A DNA stretch of 28,365 nucleotides from a virus. The notes under the pieces were generated by a model. That model was not told the DNA's origin, did not search any database, and was given only the letters and a program-made list of their open reading frames with translations. The stretch is from positions 1 to 28,365 of the IMG/VR virus record IMGVR_UViG_3300032084_001580; one strand, given 5' to 3'. Below are positions 12,840-23,614 of this stretch, one piece after another. The translations under genes were made by a program, and so were the position numbers. Numbering within the stretch: position 1 is the first letter of the stretch; each line of letters starts with the position of its first letter.

Positions 12840-14699
12840 ATGAGTTTAGTTAAAAAAGATGTAACATATTTGAATAAAGATTTTGCACAATTCAGACAAA
12901 ATCTTATCAACTTTACAAAAACATATTTTCCAAATACATATGGAGATTTCAATGAAACTTCACCAGGAATGTTATTTATGGAAATGGCATCATATGTAGG
13001 AGATGTTTTATCATTCTATACTGATACATCGTTTAGAGAATCTATTATATCATCTGCTCGTGAACGTAGAAATATAATGGAATTGTCACATTTATTTGGA
13101 TATAAACCAAGAAATAGAACAGCTGCTACATGTACAGTTTCAATATATCATCTAGTAAATAGTATAGGAACTGGCGCAGCTACTGAACCTGATATGAGGC
13201 AAGCATTAGTACTTGATAGTGGTGCTGAAGTTTTAACAGATAATGGTACTGTATTTAGGACAATTGAAACAGTAGATTTTCAAAATAACCCTGAAATAAC
13301 TGTTTATGACTTAGATAGTAACGGCGATCCAGCTAATTATCTGTTAAAAAAATATGTACAAGTTGTTTCTGGTGAAGTTGAAACATTAGATTATGTTTTT
13401 AATAATCCAAAACCGTATGATAAAATTGTAATACCTAATGAAAATGTTTTGGACATTATATCAATAACTGACTCAGCTGGTAATACCTGGCGTGAAGTTG
13501 ACTATTTGGCACAGGATACCGTTTTTGATGATGTTTTAAATATTCCGTTCAATGATCCTACACTAAGCCAATTTAGATCTTCTGTTCCATATATTTTGAA
13601 GTTAAGGAAAACCCCAAGAAGATTTATTACAAAACGTAGAGAAGATGGTCGTATTGAAGTTCAATTCGGGTCTGGTGTCAGTTCTGATGCAGATGAAGAA
13701 ATTGTACCGAATCCAAAAAATGTAGGTATTGGATTAGAATATCTAAGAAGAGAAACATTGAATAACTTAGATCCGTCTAATTTTTTATATACAAGTACAT
13801 ATGGTTTGGCTCCAAATAATACAACATTAACCGTTACATACTCTATAGGTGGAGGATTAGATGATAACGCTGGAGTGAATACTATAAACAGATTTCAGTC
13901 ATTTAATGTTTTAAATGAAAGCTATGATGACATTAATTTTGATTTGATATCAGATACATTGGCAGTGATAAATGAAGAGCCGGCTACCGGAGGTAATGAT
14001 TTTTCTGATATTGAACATATTAGACAAAATGCCATGGCATCATTCGCTGCACAGAATAGAGCAATTACAAGAGAAGATTATATCTCTCGTATATATTCTA
14101 TGCCACAGAAATACGGTTCTATAGAAAAGGCTTTTGTAATAGGTGATGATCAGATTAACACATCTGATATGTCATATCCTTCATACACAATACAGAATCC
14201 ATTGGCATTAAATGTTTATGTGTTATCATATGATGAAAATCAAAATCTTGTACCAGCTAATCAAGCATTGAAAGAAAACTTACGTACATATCTTTCAGAA
14301 TATAGAATGTTAACAGATGCTTTAAATATTAAAGATGCTTTCATAATTAACATAGCAGTTGATTTTGAAATTACATGCAGGCCGACATATAATAACACTG
14401 AAACAATTTTGCGATGTATCGAACGTTTAAAGTTTTTGATGTCAAATGAACGTATGCAAATAAATGGTTCTATAGATATCAATGCATTGAAAGCAGATTT
14501 AGATCGTGTAGAAGGTGTTCAAACTGTAAATGATTTATCAATAAGTAACAGATATTCTACAGCACAAGGATATTCAGGTAACGTTTATGATATTACATCT
14601 GCTACAAGAAATGGCATCATTTATCCAAGTTTAGATCCATGTATTTTTGAAATCAAATATCCTAACAGAGATATTAAAGGCAGAACAATAGGAAGTTAA
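12840..14699 (+). CDS. 6: baseplate wedge protein gp6-like (Baseplate_J family)
   Basis: A 619-residue protein close to T4 gp6 in length. The N-terminal part (TYLNKDFAQFRQNLINF; NETSPGMLFMEMASYVGDVL; SFRESIISSARERRNIMELS; LFGYKPRNRTAAT) is the family's conserved start. The central strand-rich domain contains VQFGSGVSSDADEEI, and near residue 400 FAAQNRAITREDYISRIYSM follows the Baseplate_J pattern. The C-terminal half (LRTYLSEYRMLTDALNIKDA; INIAVDFEITCRP) matches the wedge-dimer region. gp6 dimers form the continuous inner ring of the baseplate. A GGA sequence precedes the start. The gene sits directly after the gp25-like gene, as in related phages. Confidence 0.92.
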   Translation: MSLVKKDVTYLNKDFAQFRQNLINFTKTYFPNTYGDFNETSPGMLFMEMASYVGDVLSFYTDTSFRESIISSARERRNIMELSHLFGYKPRNRTAATCTVSIYHLVNSIGTGAATEPDMRQALVLDSGAEVLTDNGTVFRTIETVDFQNNPEITVYDLDSNGDPANYLLKKYVQVVSGEVETLDYVFNNPKPYDKIVIPNENVLDIISITDSAGNTWREVDYLAQDTVFDDVLNIPFNDPTLSQFRSSVPYILKLRKTPRRFITKRREDGRIEVQFGSGVSSDADEEIVPNPKNVGIGLEYLRRETLNNLDPSNFLYTSTYGLAPNNTTLTVTYSIGGGLDDNAGVNTINRFQSFNVLNESYDDINFDLISDTLAVINEEPATGGNDFSDIEHIRQNAMASFAAQNRAITREDYISRIYSMPQKYGSIEKAFVIGDDQINTSDMSYPSYTIQNPLALNVYVLSYDENQNLVPANQALKENLRTYLSEYRMLTDALNIKDAFIINIAVDFEITCRPTYNNTETILRCIERLKFLMSNERMQINGSIDINALKADLDRVEGVQTVNDLSISNRYSTAQGYSGNVYDITSATRNGIIYPSLDPCIFEIKYPNRDIKGRTIGS

Positions 14700-14700
14700 G

Positions 14701-15828
14701 ATGTATAGAATATTTTATGCTGAACGCGATGTAACATTATATGAAAGATTCCCGGAACGTAACACTGGCGTTGATCAGATATTGGAATTATCAAAAATTT
14801 CATCTGCTTCGGGCGACTTCGGTGATACATTTAATACTCGATTCATTGTGGATTTCGGTAGTCAGATTGATACATTGAGATCTGAGATTGCTGCTAATAG
14901 AATACCTGCATTAGGAAATCCATCATCAGCAGCGTCTGCATCTGTATTTTTGTCTTTGACAGCAATTGAATCAAAAGAATTAAAACATCAATATACATTA
15001 GAAGCATATCCAGTTTCTGAATCGTGGACAAATGGTAATGGTACTTTTTCTGATCAGCCTGAAATTAGAAACGGCGCATCCTGGTACTATAGAAATGGTT
15101 CAGATACAGCTTTATATTGGAATACAGGATCGGGTCATTCTTCGGGACAAACATCTGCTACAAACATAGGCGGCGGAACATGGATAACAGGTTCCACATA
15201 TGAAGCTTCGCAATCATTTAATAATCAGATACCTGACGTCAGAATGAACGTTACTGATATAGTCAAGCATTGGATAGATGAAGATATTACCAACAATGGA
15301 TTCATTGTTAAACGTTCTTTAACCGACGAATTATCCGGTGAAATATTAGGTGATATCAAGTTCTTTAGTAGAGAGACTAATACAATTTATGTGCCAAGAT
15401 TAGAAGTTGCATTCAATGATACTTCATTTGCAAATACATCGTCTCAAGAGATAACATCTGAAACATATGTACCATATATCAAAAATATCAAACCAGAATA
15501 TCGACCTACTGATATAGCAAAATTTAGAATAGGCGTTAGACCCGAATTTCCTACTAAAACATATTCAACGGCATCTTTCTTTATAACTACTAATCGTTTA
15601 CCAACATCAAGTTTTTATAGTATATGTGATTCAGTTACTAACGATGTGATAGTGCCATTTGATACAAGTGCAACTCAGATTGATTGCGATGCTAACGGTA
15701 GTTTCTTTAAGTTACGTATGGATTCATTTTTCCCGGACAGATATTATAAAATTAAATTAAAAATAGAAAGAGATGCAGGTGATGATATTCAAACATTTGA
15801 TGATTTTTATTTCAAAGTTATAAATTGA
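14701..15828 (+). CDS. virion structural protein with DNRLRE-like domain
   Basis: A 375-residue protein. Residues 1-60 carry an N-terminal connector with the opening MYRIFYAERDVTLYERFPER, also seen in marine phage structural proteins as I recall. Residues 80-245 form a beta-rich domain (SVFLSLTAIESKEL; VSESWTNGNGTF; DVRMNVTDIVKHWIDE; IYVPRLEVAFNDT) whose strand order, with V-T-x-x-V-x-x-W and a later L-x-x-R-E, resembles DNRLRE domains of surface proteins. The last 130 residues contain two Ig-like stretches (YIKNIKPEYRPTDIAKFRI; RYYKIKLKIERD). It begins two bases after the gp6-like stop and is probably a wedge periphery or tail-fibre attachment protein. T4 gp8 is of similar size and place, but no sequence identity is claimed. 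Confidence 0.6.
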   Translation: MYRIFYAERDVTLYERFPERNTGVDQILELSKISSASGDFGDTFNTRFIVDFGSQIDTLRSEIAANRIPALGNPSSAASASVFLSLTAIESKELKHQYTLEAYPVSESWTNGNGTFSDQPEIRNGASWYYRNGSDTALYWNTGSGHSSGQTSATNIGGGTWITGSTYEASQSFNNQIPDVRMNVTDIVKHWIDEDITNNGFIVKRSLTDELSGEILGDIKFFSRETNTIYVPRLEVAFNDTSFANTSSQEITSETYVPYIKNIKPEYRPTDIAKFRIGVRPEFPTKTYSTASFFITTNRLPTSSFYSICDSVTNDVIVPFDTSATQIDCDANGSFFKLRMDSFFPDRYYKIKLKIERDAGDDIQTFDDFYFKVIN

Positions 15829-15834
15829 TAGTAT

Positions 15835-18831
15835 ATGCCAAATACGTTTATATTCAATCCAAGTCCTCAGACAATACCTGCTGAACCGTTTGTGGTTAAT
15901 GGTTATTATCCATTATACTTTACACCTCAGGCGGCGTTGAATGTATCACCGGTCGGTGCATATCACGAACATATACTTAATGGTACAGCATATTATATGC
16001 CTGATCTAATACAAGCCCCGCCGGCGCCGGGACAGTATCATGGAGATTATCCAGGTTCAGCTAATCAAGCTGTACCATATGATCTGCAATTAGCAGACAG
16101 AAATAATAACAATATAGCAGAAATTGATCAGTTTCAAGATCAGTTTGTATTATATGGTTTACAGCAAATTGTGCCTACGGTTACACAGGACATTTTAGAT
16201 GATGTGTTAGATCCATTCTTTGGTTATTTTGTACAAGATGATTTACCTGTTGTACCATCTCCGAATGATCTATTTATAGTAGCTGGTGGAGATTTAACTA
16301 CAATTGTAAGTTTAAATCTTGTAGATGTCCATGATCAATACATTTCACGAGGACCACAAAATTTAAGTCCAGGTGATAATCAGGTATCAAATGTTTTCTG
16401 TGTTTACTATATTAGATATGGTGAGGCATTACCGATACCAAATTACAAGACATTGGAAGTGATGTTGGTAGAGCGTGGCTTGACATATGACGCTATTAGT
16501 TTAGCAACTAATCAAGACTTTGAAACATATGATCTTTCTATAGATGGCCAAATCGGAGATGATACCACTTTATCATCATATGATGAATTCATACAAAAAA
16601 TGACTTTAGATAGATCTGCGGAATGGAATTATGACATCAGATATCGCAGTGGTTACAGACCATTGAATCCATTTGTGCGAGACCCGGGAGATTATATTAG
16701 ACCATTACCTGCAGGAGCTACATATGCAACCATAACAGCAATAACACCTCAGCAAAGATATTTTGAAAGAGTATTTCAGCAACAGACATATCGAGAACGG
16801 ATGCGAGATCGGTTTGAGGGTAAAATGATGATACTTGATTGGCCTACTCTGTTTGGTGGTTGGGATGATGGTGCGATAAGCAATAATACGGCAGCTCAGA
16901 TCGATGATCTTGTTTTAAATTTACGAATGATGATACATGGTCATTGGAAACAGGTAACTGATGTGTTTGTGATAAAAAAATATGCTTATAACAAAAACTT
17001 TGATATTTCAAACTATGGAGCTGTTGCACCTAATCCAGTAGAAGGTATAGTAGGAGCAGATGGTCGTTATGGAGAATCTGGTCTGATTAATACATTAGTG
17101 ATACAAGAAGGCATTGATAATATTCAATCATTGTTACCAGAAGGAACTACAAATGCTAGTTTCAGTGACACTGTTCAGGAAATTGAACCTATCTGGAATG
17201 AATTTCCGCATATATTAACATCCGATGCTGGTTCAGATCCTGGAGATGATGGAGTTGCTGGATTAGATTTGGCAGAGTATGATAATTATATTGATTTTGA
17301 ATCCAATGGTGATGCAATGTTTGATGTCACTGAGCTGCAACCATATGAACCTCGAGGTTCCATCAAATATTATCCTGAAAATAGATTCTTAGCATTAACA
17401 CAACAAGCTCTACAACAAAATCAAATTTCTGGTATTGTAGATCAAATTTTAGAATACTTACCATCTATTATAACTAAATTAGAATCTCTCGTTATAGCAT
17501 ATGATTCTACTCCACAGAGTCTAGTTAATTATGTAGATCAGAAATTAGGTCCAGGAAGTCCACTATACAATGTATTTCTAGCAAATGATCCATTTAAGGT
17601 GAAACGTAAGAAGAATAATGGCGATATTGTGGATATTGCTGAATATGGTAATTTCTTTAGAGCATATGGTAATAATAGCAATGTAAGAGACAAATTATCA
17701 AGTAATCAGAAAGATAATCTATTGAGTAACTATCAATGGGGATTGATATTTGATCAAAGAGGAGTTAGTCAAATTGTTGCTAATGAACAGGCAAATCTTT
17801 TAGCTACAAGTATAAATAATGGAATATTACAGTTCATCGCAGATCTAAATGATTTAAGCATACATAGTATACCTAATCTTACCATTGGTCAAGCGCCACT
17901 GCAGATCATAGATCCAACACAGATACCAACTATACCAAACAGTGCTACTATTGCTACTCCTGGCGCCGCTCCTGGCGTAGGAGCTGGTAATCCGGTTGTG
18001 CCTCCATCATCAGGAACTCCTGCACCCCCTGTTATTCCTAATCCATTATCAGGTATTATTCCTTCGGGTGGTGGCCCTACCCCAGGTACATTGACAAATC
18101 CAATCACCGGGCAGACAATACCGATTACACCTTCCGGTACTACAACGCAACCATCACCTAACATATCAACATCAACATCTGGGGCAAATCTTTCAACTAT
18201 ATTTATAGGATCGAATTCATCACAGGTAACATTTAATGTACCTGTAAGTATTCAAAATTATTTAGATAATACGGGTCTTATTCAGCCATCAAATTATCTG
18301 ACTGATAACACATTCAATTGTAATGATAGAACAATACGAGAGGCATTGAAGCAGAATGATTACATGAGAACTATCATCTTCAATAAGATTAAAGTTCAAT
18401 ATGCTAACATTAGGGCAGCAGCATCATTGTTAGATAATTATCTAGATTATATAAGAACATTGATGAACAATCTGGAACAGACATTGCAACAGATTGATAA
18501 TCTAGTAAGAACTGCTTTTGATCCATCTCAGGCTCAATTAATGTTAGACACAGTTATAGCTCTGAACAATTTTGTTAATAATCTACAAAGTACAGGTACC
18601 GGGGTAGGTGTTGTATATTTACCATTTTTTGTGATACAAGCAACAGATGATCTTGTAAGTACTGAATTAAAAGCACAATACAATTCTATACAATATGTCA
18701 GACGTAAAGTGTTTGAAAACGATCAACCAAAATCGTATTTCATTAAATGGCCTAACAGTAGTCGTCAAGTATTACTACAGAATGTACGTAATCCAAATAC
18801 CTTGACTTTTGATAATTATATATACACGTAG
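15835..18831 (+). CDS. large baseplate/tail structural protein
   Basis: A 998-residue protein. It opens with a beta-type head (GYYPLYFTPQAALNV; AYHEHILNGTAYYMPD) of a kind common in marine T4-like virion proteins. A mixed central part follows, with a polar, Tyr-rich composition (e.g. RYFERVFQQQTYRERMRDRF). About residues 698-785 form a Pro/Gly/Thr-rich linker (PGAAPGVGAGNPVVPPSSG). The end at 830-925 is a long helical, coiled-coil-like region (NYLDYIRTLMNNLEQTLQQI). Size and place suit T4 gp7, the large wedge protein, but I see no signature that proves it. Gene order (after gp6 and a 375-residue protein) makes a wedge or fibre-network role the most likely. Confidence 0.6.
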   Translation: MPNTFIFNPSPQTIPAEPFVVNGYYPLYFTPQAALNVSPVGAYHEHILNGTAYYMPDLIQAPPAPGQYHGDYPGSANQAVPYDLQLADRNNNNIAEIDQFQDQFVLYGLQQIVPTVTQDILDDVLDPFFGYFVQDDLPVVPSPNDLFIVAGGDLTTIVSLNLVDVHDQYISRGPQNLSPGDNQVSNVFCVYYIRYGEALPIPNYKTLEVMLVERGLTYDAISLATNQDFETYDLSIDGQIGDDTTLSSYDEFIQKMTLDRSAEWNYDIRYRSGYRPLNPFVRDPGDYIRPLPAGATYATITAITPQQRYFERVFQQQTYRERMRDRFEGKMMILDWPTLFGGWDDGAISNNTAAQIDDLVLNLRMMIHGHWKQVTDVFVIKKYAYNKNFDISNYGAVAPNPVEGIVGADGRYGESGLINTLVIQEGIDNIQSLLPEGTTNASFSDTVQEIEPIWNEFPHILTSDAGSDPGDDGVAGLDLAEYDNYIDFESNGDAMFDVTELQPYEPRGSIKYYPENRFLALTQQALQQNQISGIVDQILEYLPSIITKLESLVIAYDSTPQSLVNYVDQKLGPGSPLYNVFLANDPFKVKRKKNNGDIVDIAEYGNFFRAYGNNSNVRDKLSSNQKDNLLSNYQWGLIFDQRGVSQIVANEQANLLATSINNGILQFIADLNDLSIHSIPNLTIGQAPLQIIDPTQIPTIPNSATIATPGAAPGVGAGNPVVPPSSGTPAPPVIPNPLSGIIPSGGGPTPGTLTNPITGQTIPITPSGTTTQPSPNISTSTSGANLSTIFIGSNSSQVTFNVPVSIQNYLDNTGLIQPSNYLTDNTFNCNDRTIREALKQNDYMRTIIFNKIKVQYANIRAAASLLDNYLDYIRTLMNNLEQTLQQIDNLVRTAFDPSQAQLMLDTVIALNNFVNNLQSTGTGVGVVYLPFFVIQATDDLVSTELKAQYNSIQYVRRKVFENDQPKSYFIKWPNSSRQVLLQNVRNPNTLTFDNYIYT

Positions 18832-18836
18832 ATGAT

Positions 18837-21800
18837 ATGTCAATAAACAGATTTACAAATTTTAGAGATATTGTTAATACTGATGGACCATTATTAACAT
18901 CTACATGGAGACCGGAGCATGTTTCCATATTAGCGCCTAGTGCCACATCATTAACGCCCGGCCCGGTGGGATATGGATTACCGTATTTACAGAACACTGA
19001 CATTGTAGTTGAGACGCATGTATATGGCCCAACTGCTAATCAACTTGTGCCATCTGCTACAGAATACATAATTGGTGGACCAATACAAGACTATGTAATC
19101 GATAACAATGAACTAATGGTAAATTACACTGAAGTAATGAAGAACTTCGGTATCACCAGAGGAACATTTGAAACAATAGTAAACGTTTACAGAAACATAT
19201 TAGGTGATTATAGTAGCAGACCGTTTGTCATCAAAGAAATATCACCCGATAGAAAAGAGCTTCATTTAAAGATACGTCCAGGATCATTTTTATATCCTCA
19301 AGATCTTGAAAATTATCTGAATAGTTATGGTACTCCGGCTTATCAGCAAAATGTATATCAGACTGCAATAGATCCAGTTACAAATCAAGAGTATGTTCAG
19401 GTCGATGCATTTGGCAACCCAATTATACTACAATATAATAATATTCCATTATCAGATGCCCATACATTTATTAATTTAGGTGATAATGAACTGTATCGAA
19501 TCATTAATGTTAAACCATGGTTAGAAGGTGATGATTTAGTAGTACGATTATATCAGGCATTACCAGAAAAATTCAATGAAAATGACGCATTTGCTTTCAT
19601 AGTAGATCAATTAACAGATTCTTACAGTGATAACATTAAAGTAGCGCCTAGGCCTCAAGCAGAAATATTGAATGAGTTAGCTGGTCCTAATTTTGAAACA
19701 TATACATATGCACTATCCACCGAATCAGATTTTCAAAATTATAATCAAATTTTAACTGCGACTCCTGCAATAGCTCAACAAGTAGTAGATTCTTTATTTT
19801 CAGGATCATTAGGAAGATCAAAAAAAATTCCTATAGATTATTCTGGATTTCAAAATTTTGTATTTTATTCATCAGCTGAACAACGAATTCGTAACTTCAA
19901 ACATAAAATGGAGTTAATTGAATATTATGATACTGTCATTGATCAACTGAATGCAGCCAATACGGATGCTGCTTATATGTCCAATAACATCACTGTAAAT
20001 GAAGCTTTAAAAAATCGTGTTATCGGCAGTTTTGATGCTTACGAGCATTGGTTATACAATGATCCTACATCGAGTTTGTTTACAAATCAAGCTGATATTT
20101 ACGAAAATCGAGATCCATTCTTTGCTGAGGGAGGTTTAATAGGAGCTGAAAATTACAGAATTCAGCCATGGCCTAAATTTTTATCTGGTAGTCAATTCAT
20201 ACGACATGCTAGCACATCCACCATAGTAACTAATTGGTTTGATGGCACTGTTGCCACAGCATCACTATATGATATTGAAAATAATAATGCATTACGTAAT
20301 ACCATTCCGGAATTCATAAGAGAAGATGAAAATAATGATCAGTATATATTGTTTACTGATATGGTCGGTCATCATTTTGATATATTATACACATATGTTA
20401 ACAATCTTAGTAAAATATATCACACAGAAGAACATCCGAAATTAGGTCAAGATGCAAGAATTTATACAGAACTAGCAGAATCATTAGGATGGTATCTTCA
20501 AGAAGGTAATCAGGCATCATCTTTAATACAATACACATTAGGAGTTGATTCTGGTAGTGGTGCATTTGCACAGACCGGATCATTGTTTTCTAAATCTAAT
20601 TCTGACATAACTGCTGAAATATGGCAAAGAATGTATAACAATTTACCATACATTCTAAAGACCAAGGGTACAAAGCGTGCAATACATGCTATAATGAACA
20701 TTTATGGTATTCCGCAATCATTGTTAAGCATTCGTGAATATGGTGGACCAAAAGTAGGAGAAGATGAACCTGTACTTATTGAAGATCGATTTGCATATGC
20801 ATTAAAGTTCAATGAAGGTTCACATCTGAAAATAAACAATGAATATGTTAGTTCCAGTTTTGGTTTATTTGGTGTAGGTTTAGATAAAGGTGAAATACCG
20901 ATTATCAAAAGAGAATTCAGAATTAAACCATCCGGAAGTTCACTTCTATACTCCAGAGTTGAACATGATGATAGTGGTAATGAATTTCCAACTGCGCATA
21001 TTGCGATTGAACATACCGGATCATATTCTGGTAGTTCAAAATATGGAAGACTTAATTATGTGATAGGTAAAGGTTCTGGTGCATCAACTGCGTTGGTAGG
21101 TTCCACAGATTACTTACCACTTTATGATGGTGATATATGGAACATAACAGAATATTATACTACTACCGGTAATCATTTCAACACAGGTTCAAATACTGAT
21201 ACAACATATAATTTACAGATACAGAAAGCGTCAGATTACATAGTAGGTAAAATTATACATTCTGGTTCTGTATCAATAACTCCGACATATGCAGAACATT
21301 ATGATGGATGGTCTTTATCTCCAGAATTAGAAACTGCGGGTAGTTCATCTTTTTCATATCTAGGAGGTAATACAGGTAGTTCAGATCAATATAATGTGAA
21401 TTCAGCTCTCACATCATTAATGGGTACATTACGTACGTATACCGGATCGATGCAGGAATATAGAGAATATATCGAAGCATTTGATCAGAAATCTTTTGAT
21501 ATTCATACTCTGAACCCATCATCCTATGTGTCAGGTTTATCTGCTACTGGATCATTTGACACATTAGTGAAACATTATCCATTAGGAACAGATCTGAAAG
21601 CGGTTGATCGTTCTCAAGGTGCTGGATTATTTGTCACATCATCACATCCTGATCAGCGTAATAAAGATTTTTCACCATTATTCACTGATGGTAGAAATAC
21701 ATATGCATCGGCATCTGGATTCAATGTTCCGGATAATGTACAGAGAGGTAACTATGAAGTTGTAGAAGAAACCTATTATGTACAGGGTGTATCCATGGGA

Positions 21801-23600
21801 GGATCAGTACCAAGATCTCAGAAAATCAGATTGGAAGATAATGAACTTATCAATACATTATCACCAGAACGCTCAGCTGAAGTTTCTAGATTTGACAGAG
21901 CACCATTGGATTCAAATCGGTTAGGTCTGTTCTATTCATTAGCAGATCAGATCAATAAAGATATATTCAATCATGTCGGAGATATATCATTAGATGATTT
22001 CATTGGTGATCCAGATCATGAATTCACTGAAGAATACTCAGATCTATTTCATTTTTCTAAACACTATTGGAAGAAATTTGATCAACGAAATGACCTAAAT
22101 GCTTTCATAAGAGTCTTTAGTCAGTTTGATTTTGGTATATTCACACAAATTGCTCAAACTATACCTGAACGTGTTGATGAAGTAATGGGTTTGTTAGTTG
22201 AGCCTCATGCTTTGGAGCGAAGTAAATCGAGATTGACATCATTACCTGAAGTAGAAAATATAGGCGTTTTTGCTGATTTCACTGTCACATCATCAGCAGA
22301 AGCTGAAGCTGATGTCGGTCCTCAACGAGAGGGAGTAATAGATAGACCTATCACATTTGAAGGAAATACAATTTATCATCTCAATGATAATGGTTATGCT
22401 GATATTGGTAATAGATTCGGGCAAATATCAATGTTCACATCAGGTACTAGTGATTATTGTACAATTGCAGTTTATCCAGTAGATGAAAAATTATCTGCCA
22501 CAGCGTCTATTCATACTAAATATACAGTTAAAAATGATCATATTTCTCAGCCATGGACTAACTTAGGTCACATGGATGTTTCAGGAGGCGGTCGCACAAA
22601 GTCTGAGCCACTTAATGCTGGAACAGGTAGTGACAGTTTAAGATTACAACTTCGTACATATAATATGTTTGAAACTATACGTGATTTTCGTATTAACATT
22701 TCTCATCAAAATGAAGCAGGATCAGGAATTAAAGCTGTCAAAATTGATTCTGCAATAATGACAGTTTTTGATAAAGATACAAATTCTGATCACCCTAATT
22801 ATAAAACAAATTTATCTGCACAACATCCGGATTATTTTGATGGTACTAGACATCGTGTTGATCGTTCTGGAAGTTTTGTTGGTACGAGTATACAAGAGAA
22901 ATCATTTACAACTAATTATTCTGCTTCAGCTCTCAGATCAGATATAATAGAATTTAATGATGTACGGGTGAATCCGTTTACAGATCTAACAATTGATCTG
23001 AAATTTTTCACAACTGGGTCGTATTCTTTGATACCTGCTATTGATAAACTTGATGTTGTTCAATCAATATGTAAGGTATGTCATAATCCATTACAGCAAA
23101 TAGCAGATCAATGTAGACCTAGTACAATTTACAGTAAGAAAATTTATCACTTTGGTAATCAGCAAGAGACATTTGCAAATAAATACAAACGTGATTTTGA
23201 TAGATTTTCAAGCCAGTCATTAGGTTTATATTACAGCAGTTCATTAGAAACAGCTTGTTACATGGACGATTTTCTTGCTCTAGACGAGCTACGATATTTC
23301 GAAGGAATGAAGAATAGTGGCACATCAGTTAATGGTGTGTCATTAGGCGGATTCGCTGTTGTAGGAAATATGGATTTCACAGGATTAAATTCAGTAGGCA
23401 CGCCGGTTGAAATATTCATTGTGAATCCAAATCAAATGATTTATAATCCAACAGCACCGACACCGGTAGTAGGAGGAGGTACATTAGTGGTATCATCAGG
23501 TGGAGGGACTAGACCTACTCCTGCTTATCCTCCCACACCAATTGCTGCAGATCCAAGTTTATTGGCTCAAGGAGGACAAAATACCGGATTAGGAGGTTAA
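18837..23600 (+). CDS. giant virion structural protein with LamG-like insertion
   Basis: A 1587-residue protein, the largest in the window. Recognisable stretches are YTEVMKNFGITRGTFETIVN (near 95-115), an all-helical WQRMYNNLPYILKTKGTKRA and MNIYGIPQSLLSIREYGGPK (about 595-640), then FAYALKFNEGSHLKINNEYV, which begins a LamG/ConA-like beta domain to about 870. YIEAFDQKSFDIHTLNPSSY and SQFDFGIFTQIAQTIPERVD follow, then strands with LRLQLRTYNMF, and a cysteine group C1412-x2-C1415-H...C1426. The end is Pro/Gly-rich. The helical segment with ILKTKGTKRA is shared by marine T4-like structural proteins that I remember as tail-fibre or baseplate proteins. The start lies five bases after the previous stop. 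Confidence 0.6.
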   Translation: MSINRFTNFRDIVNTDGPLLTSTWRPEHVSILAPSATSLTPGPVGYGLPYLQNTDIVVETHVYGPTANQLVPSATEYIIGGPIQDYVIDNNELMVNYTEVMKNFGITRGTFETIVNVYRNILGDYSSRPFVIKEISPDRKELHLKIRPGSFLYPQDLENYLNSYGTPAYQQNVYQTAIDPVTNQEYVQVDAFGNPIILQYNNIPLSDAHTFINLGDNELYRIINVKPWLEGDDLVVRLYQALPEKFNENDAFAFIVDQLTDSYSDNIKVAPRPQAEILNELAGPNFETYTYALSTESDFQNYNQILTATPAIAQQVVDSLFSGSLGRSKKIPIDYSGFQNFVFYSSAEQRIRNFKHKMELIEYYDTVIDQLNAANTDAAYMSNNITVNEALKNRVIGSFDAYEHWLYNDPTSSLFTNQADIYENRDPFFAEGGLIGAENYRIQPWPKFLSGSQFIRHASTSTIVTNWFDGTVATASLYDIENNNALRNTIPEFIREDENNDQYILFTDMVGHHFDILYTYVNNLSKIYHTEEHPKLGQDARIYTELAESLGWYLQEGNQASSLIQYTLGVDSGSGAFAQTGSLFSKSNSDITAEIWQRMYNNLPYILKTKGTKRAIHAIMNIYGIPQSLLSIREYGGPKVGEDEPVLIEDRFAYALKFNEGSHLKINNEYVSSSFGLFGVGLDKGEIPIIKREFRIKPSGSSLLYSRVEHDDSGNEFPTAHIAIEHTGSYSGSSKYGRLNYVIGKGSGASTALVGSTDYLPLYDGDIWNITEYYTTTGNHFNTGSNTDTTYNLQIQKASDYIVGKIIHSGSVSITPTYAEHYDGWSLSPELETAGSSSFSYLGGNTGSSDQYNVNSALTSLMGTLRTYTGSMQEYREYIEAFDQKSFDIHTLNPSSYVSGLSATGSFDTLVKHYPLGTDLKAVDRSQGAGLFVTSSHPDQRNKDFSPLFTDGRNTYASASGFNVPDNVQRGNYEVVEETYYVQGVSMGGSVPRSQKIRLEDNELINTLSPERSAEVSRFDRAPLDSNRLGLFYSLADQINKDIFNHVGDISLDDFIGDPDHEFTEEYSDLFHFSKHYWKKFDQRNDLNAFIRVFSQFDFGIFTQIAQTIPERVDEVMGLLVEPHALERSKSRLTSLPEVENIGVFADFTVTSSAEAEADVGPQREGVIDRPITFEGNTIYHLNDNGYADIGNRFGQISMFTSGTSDYCTIAVYPVDEKLSATASIHTKYTVKNDHISQPWTNLGHMDVSGGGRTKSEPLNAGTGSDSLRLQLRTYNMFETIRDFRINISHQNEAGSGIKAVKIDSAIMTVFDKDTNSDHPNYKTNLSAQHPDYFDGTRHRVDRSGSFVGTSIQEKSFTTNYSASALRSDIIEFNDVRVNPFTDLTIDLKFFTTGSYSLIPAIDKLDVVQSICKVCHNPLQQIADQCRPSTIYSKKIYHFGNQQETFANKYKRDFDRFSSQSLGLYYSSSLETACYMDDFLALDELRYFEGMKNSGTSVNGVSLGGFAVVGNMDFTGLNSVGTPVEIFIVNPNQMIYNPTAPTPVVGGGTLVVSSGGGTRPTPAYPPTPIAADPSLLAQGGQNTGLGG

Positions 23601-23614
23601 TTTCCTAGTTAAAG

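Noticed and set aside
17811-17818. TATAAATA on the + strand, the classical T4 late box
   Set aside because: The only copy I noticed on this strand; it lies deep inside a structural gene with no start codon following in a useful frame.
17889-18164. 91-residue Gly/Pro/Val-rich frame on the minus strand
   Set aside because: It is the antisense of the Pro/Gly-rich linker of the 998-residue protein, whose low-complexity codons keep the opposite strand open.
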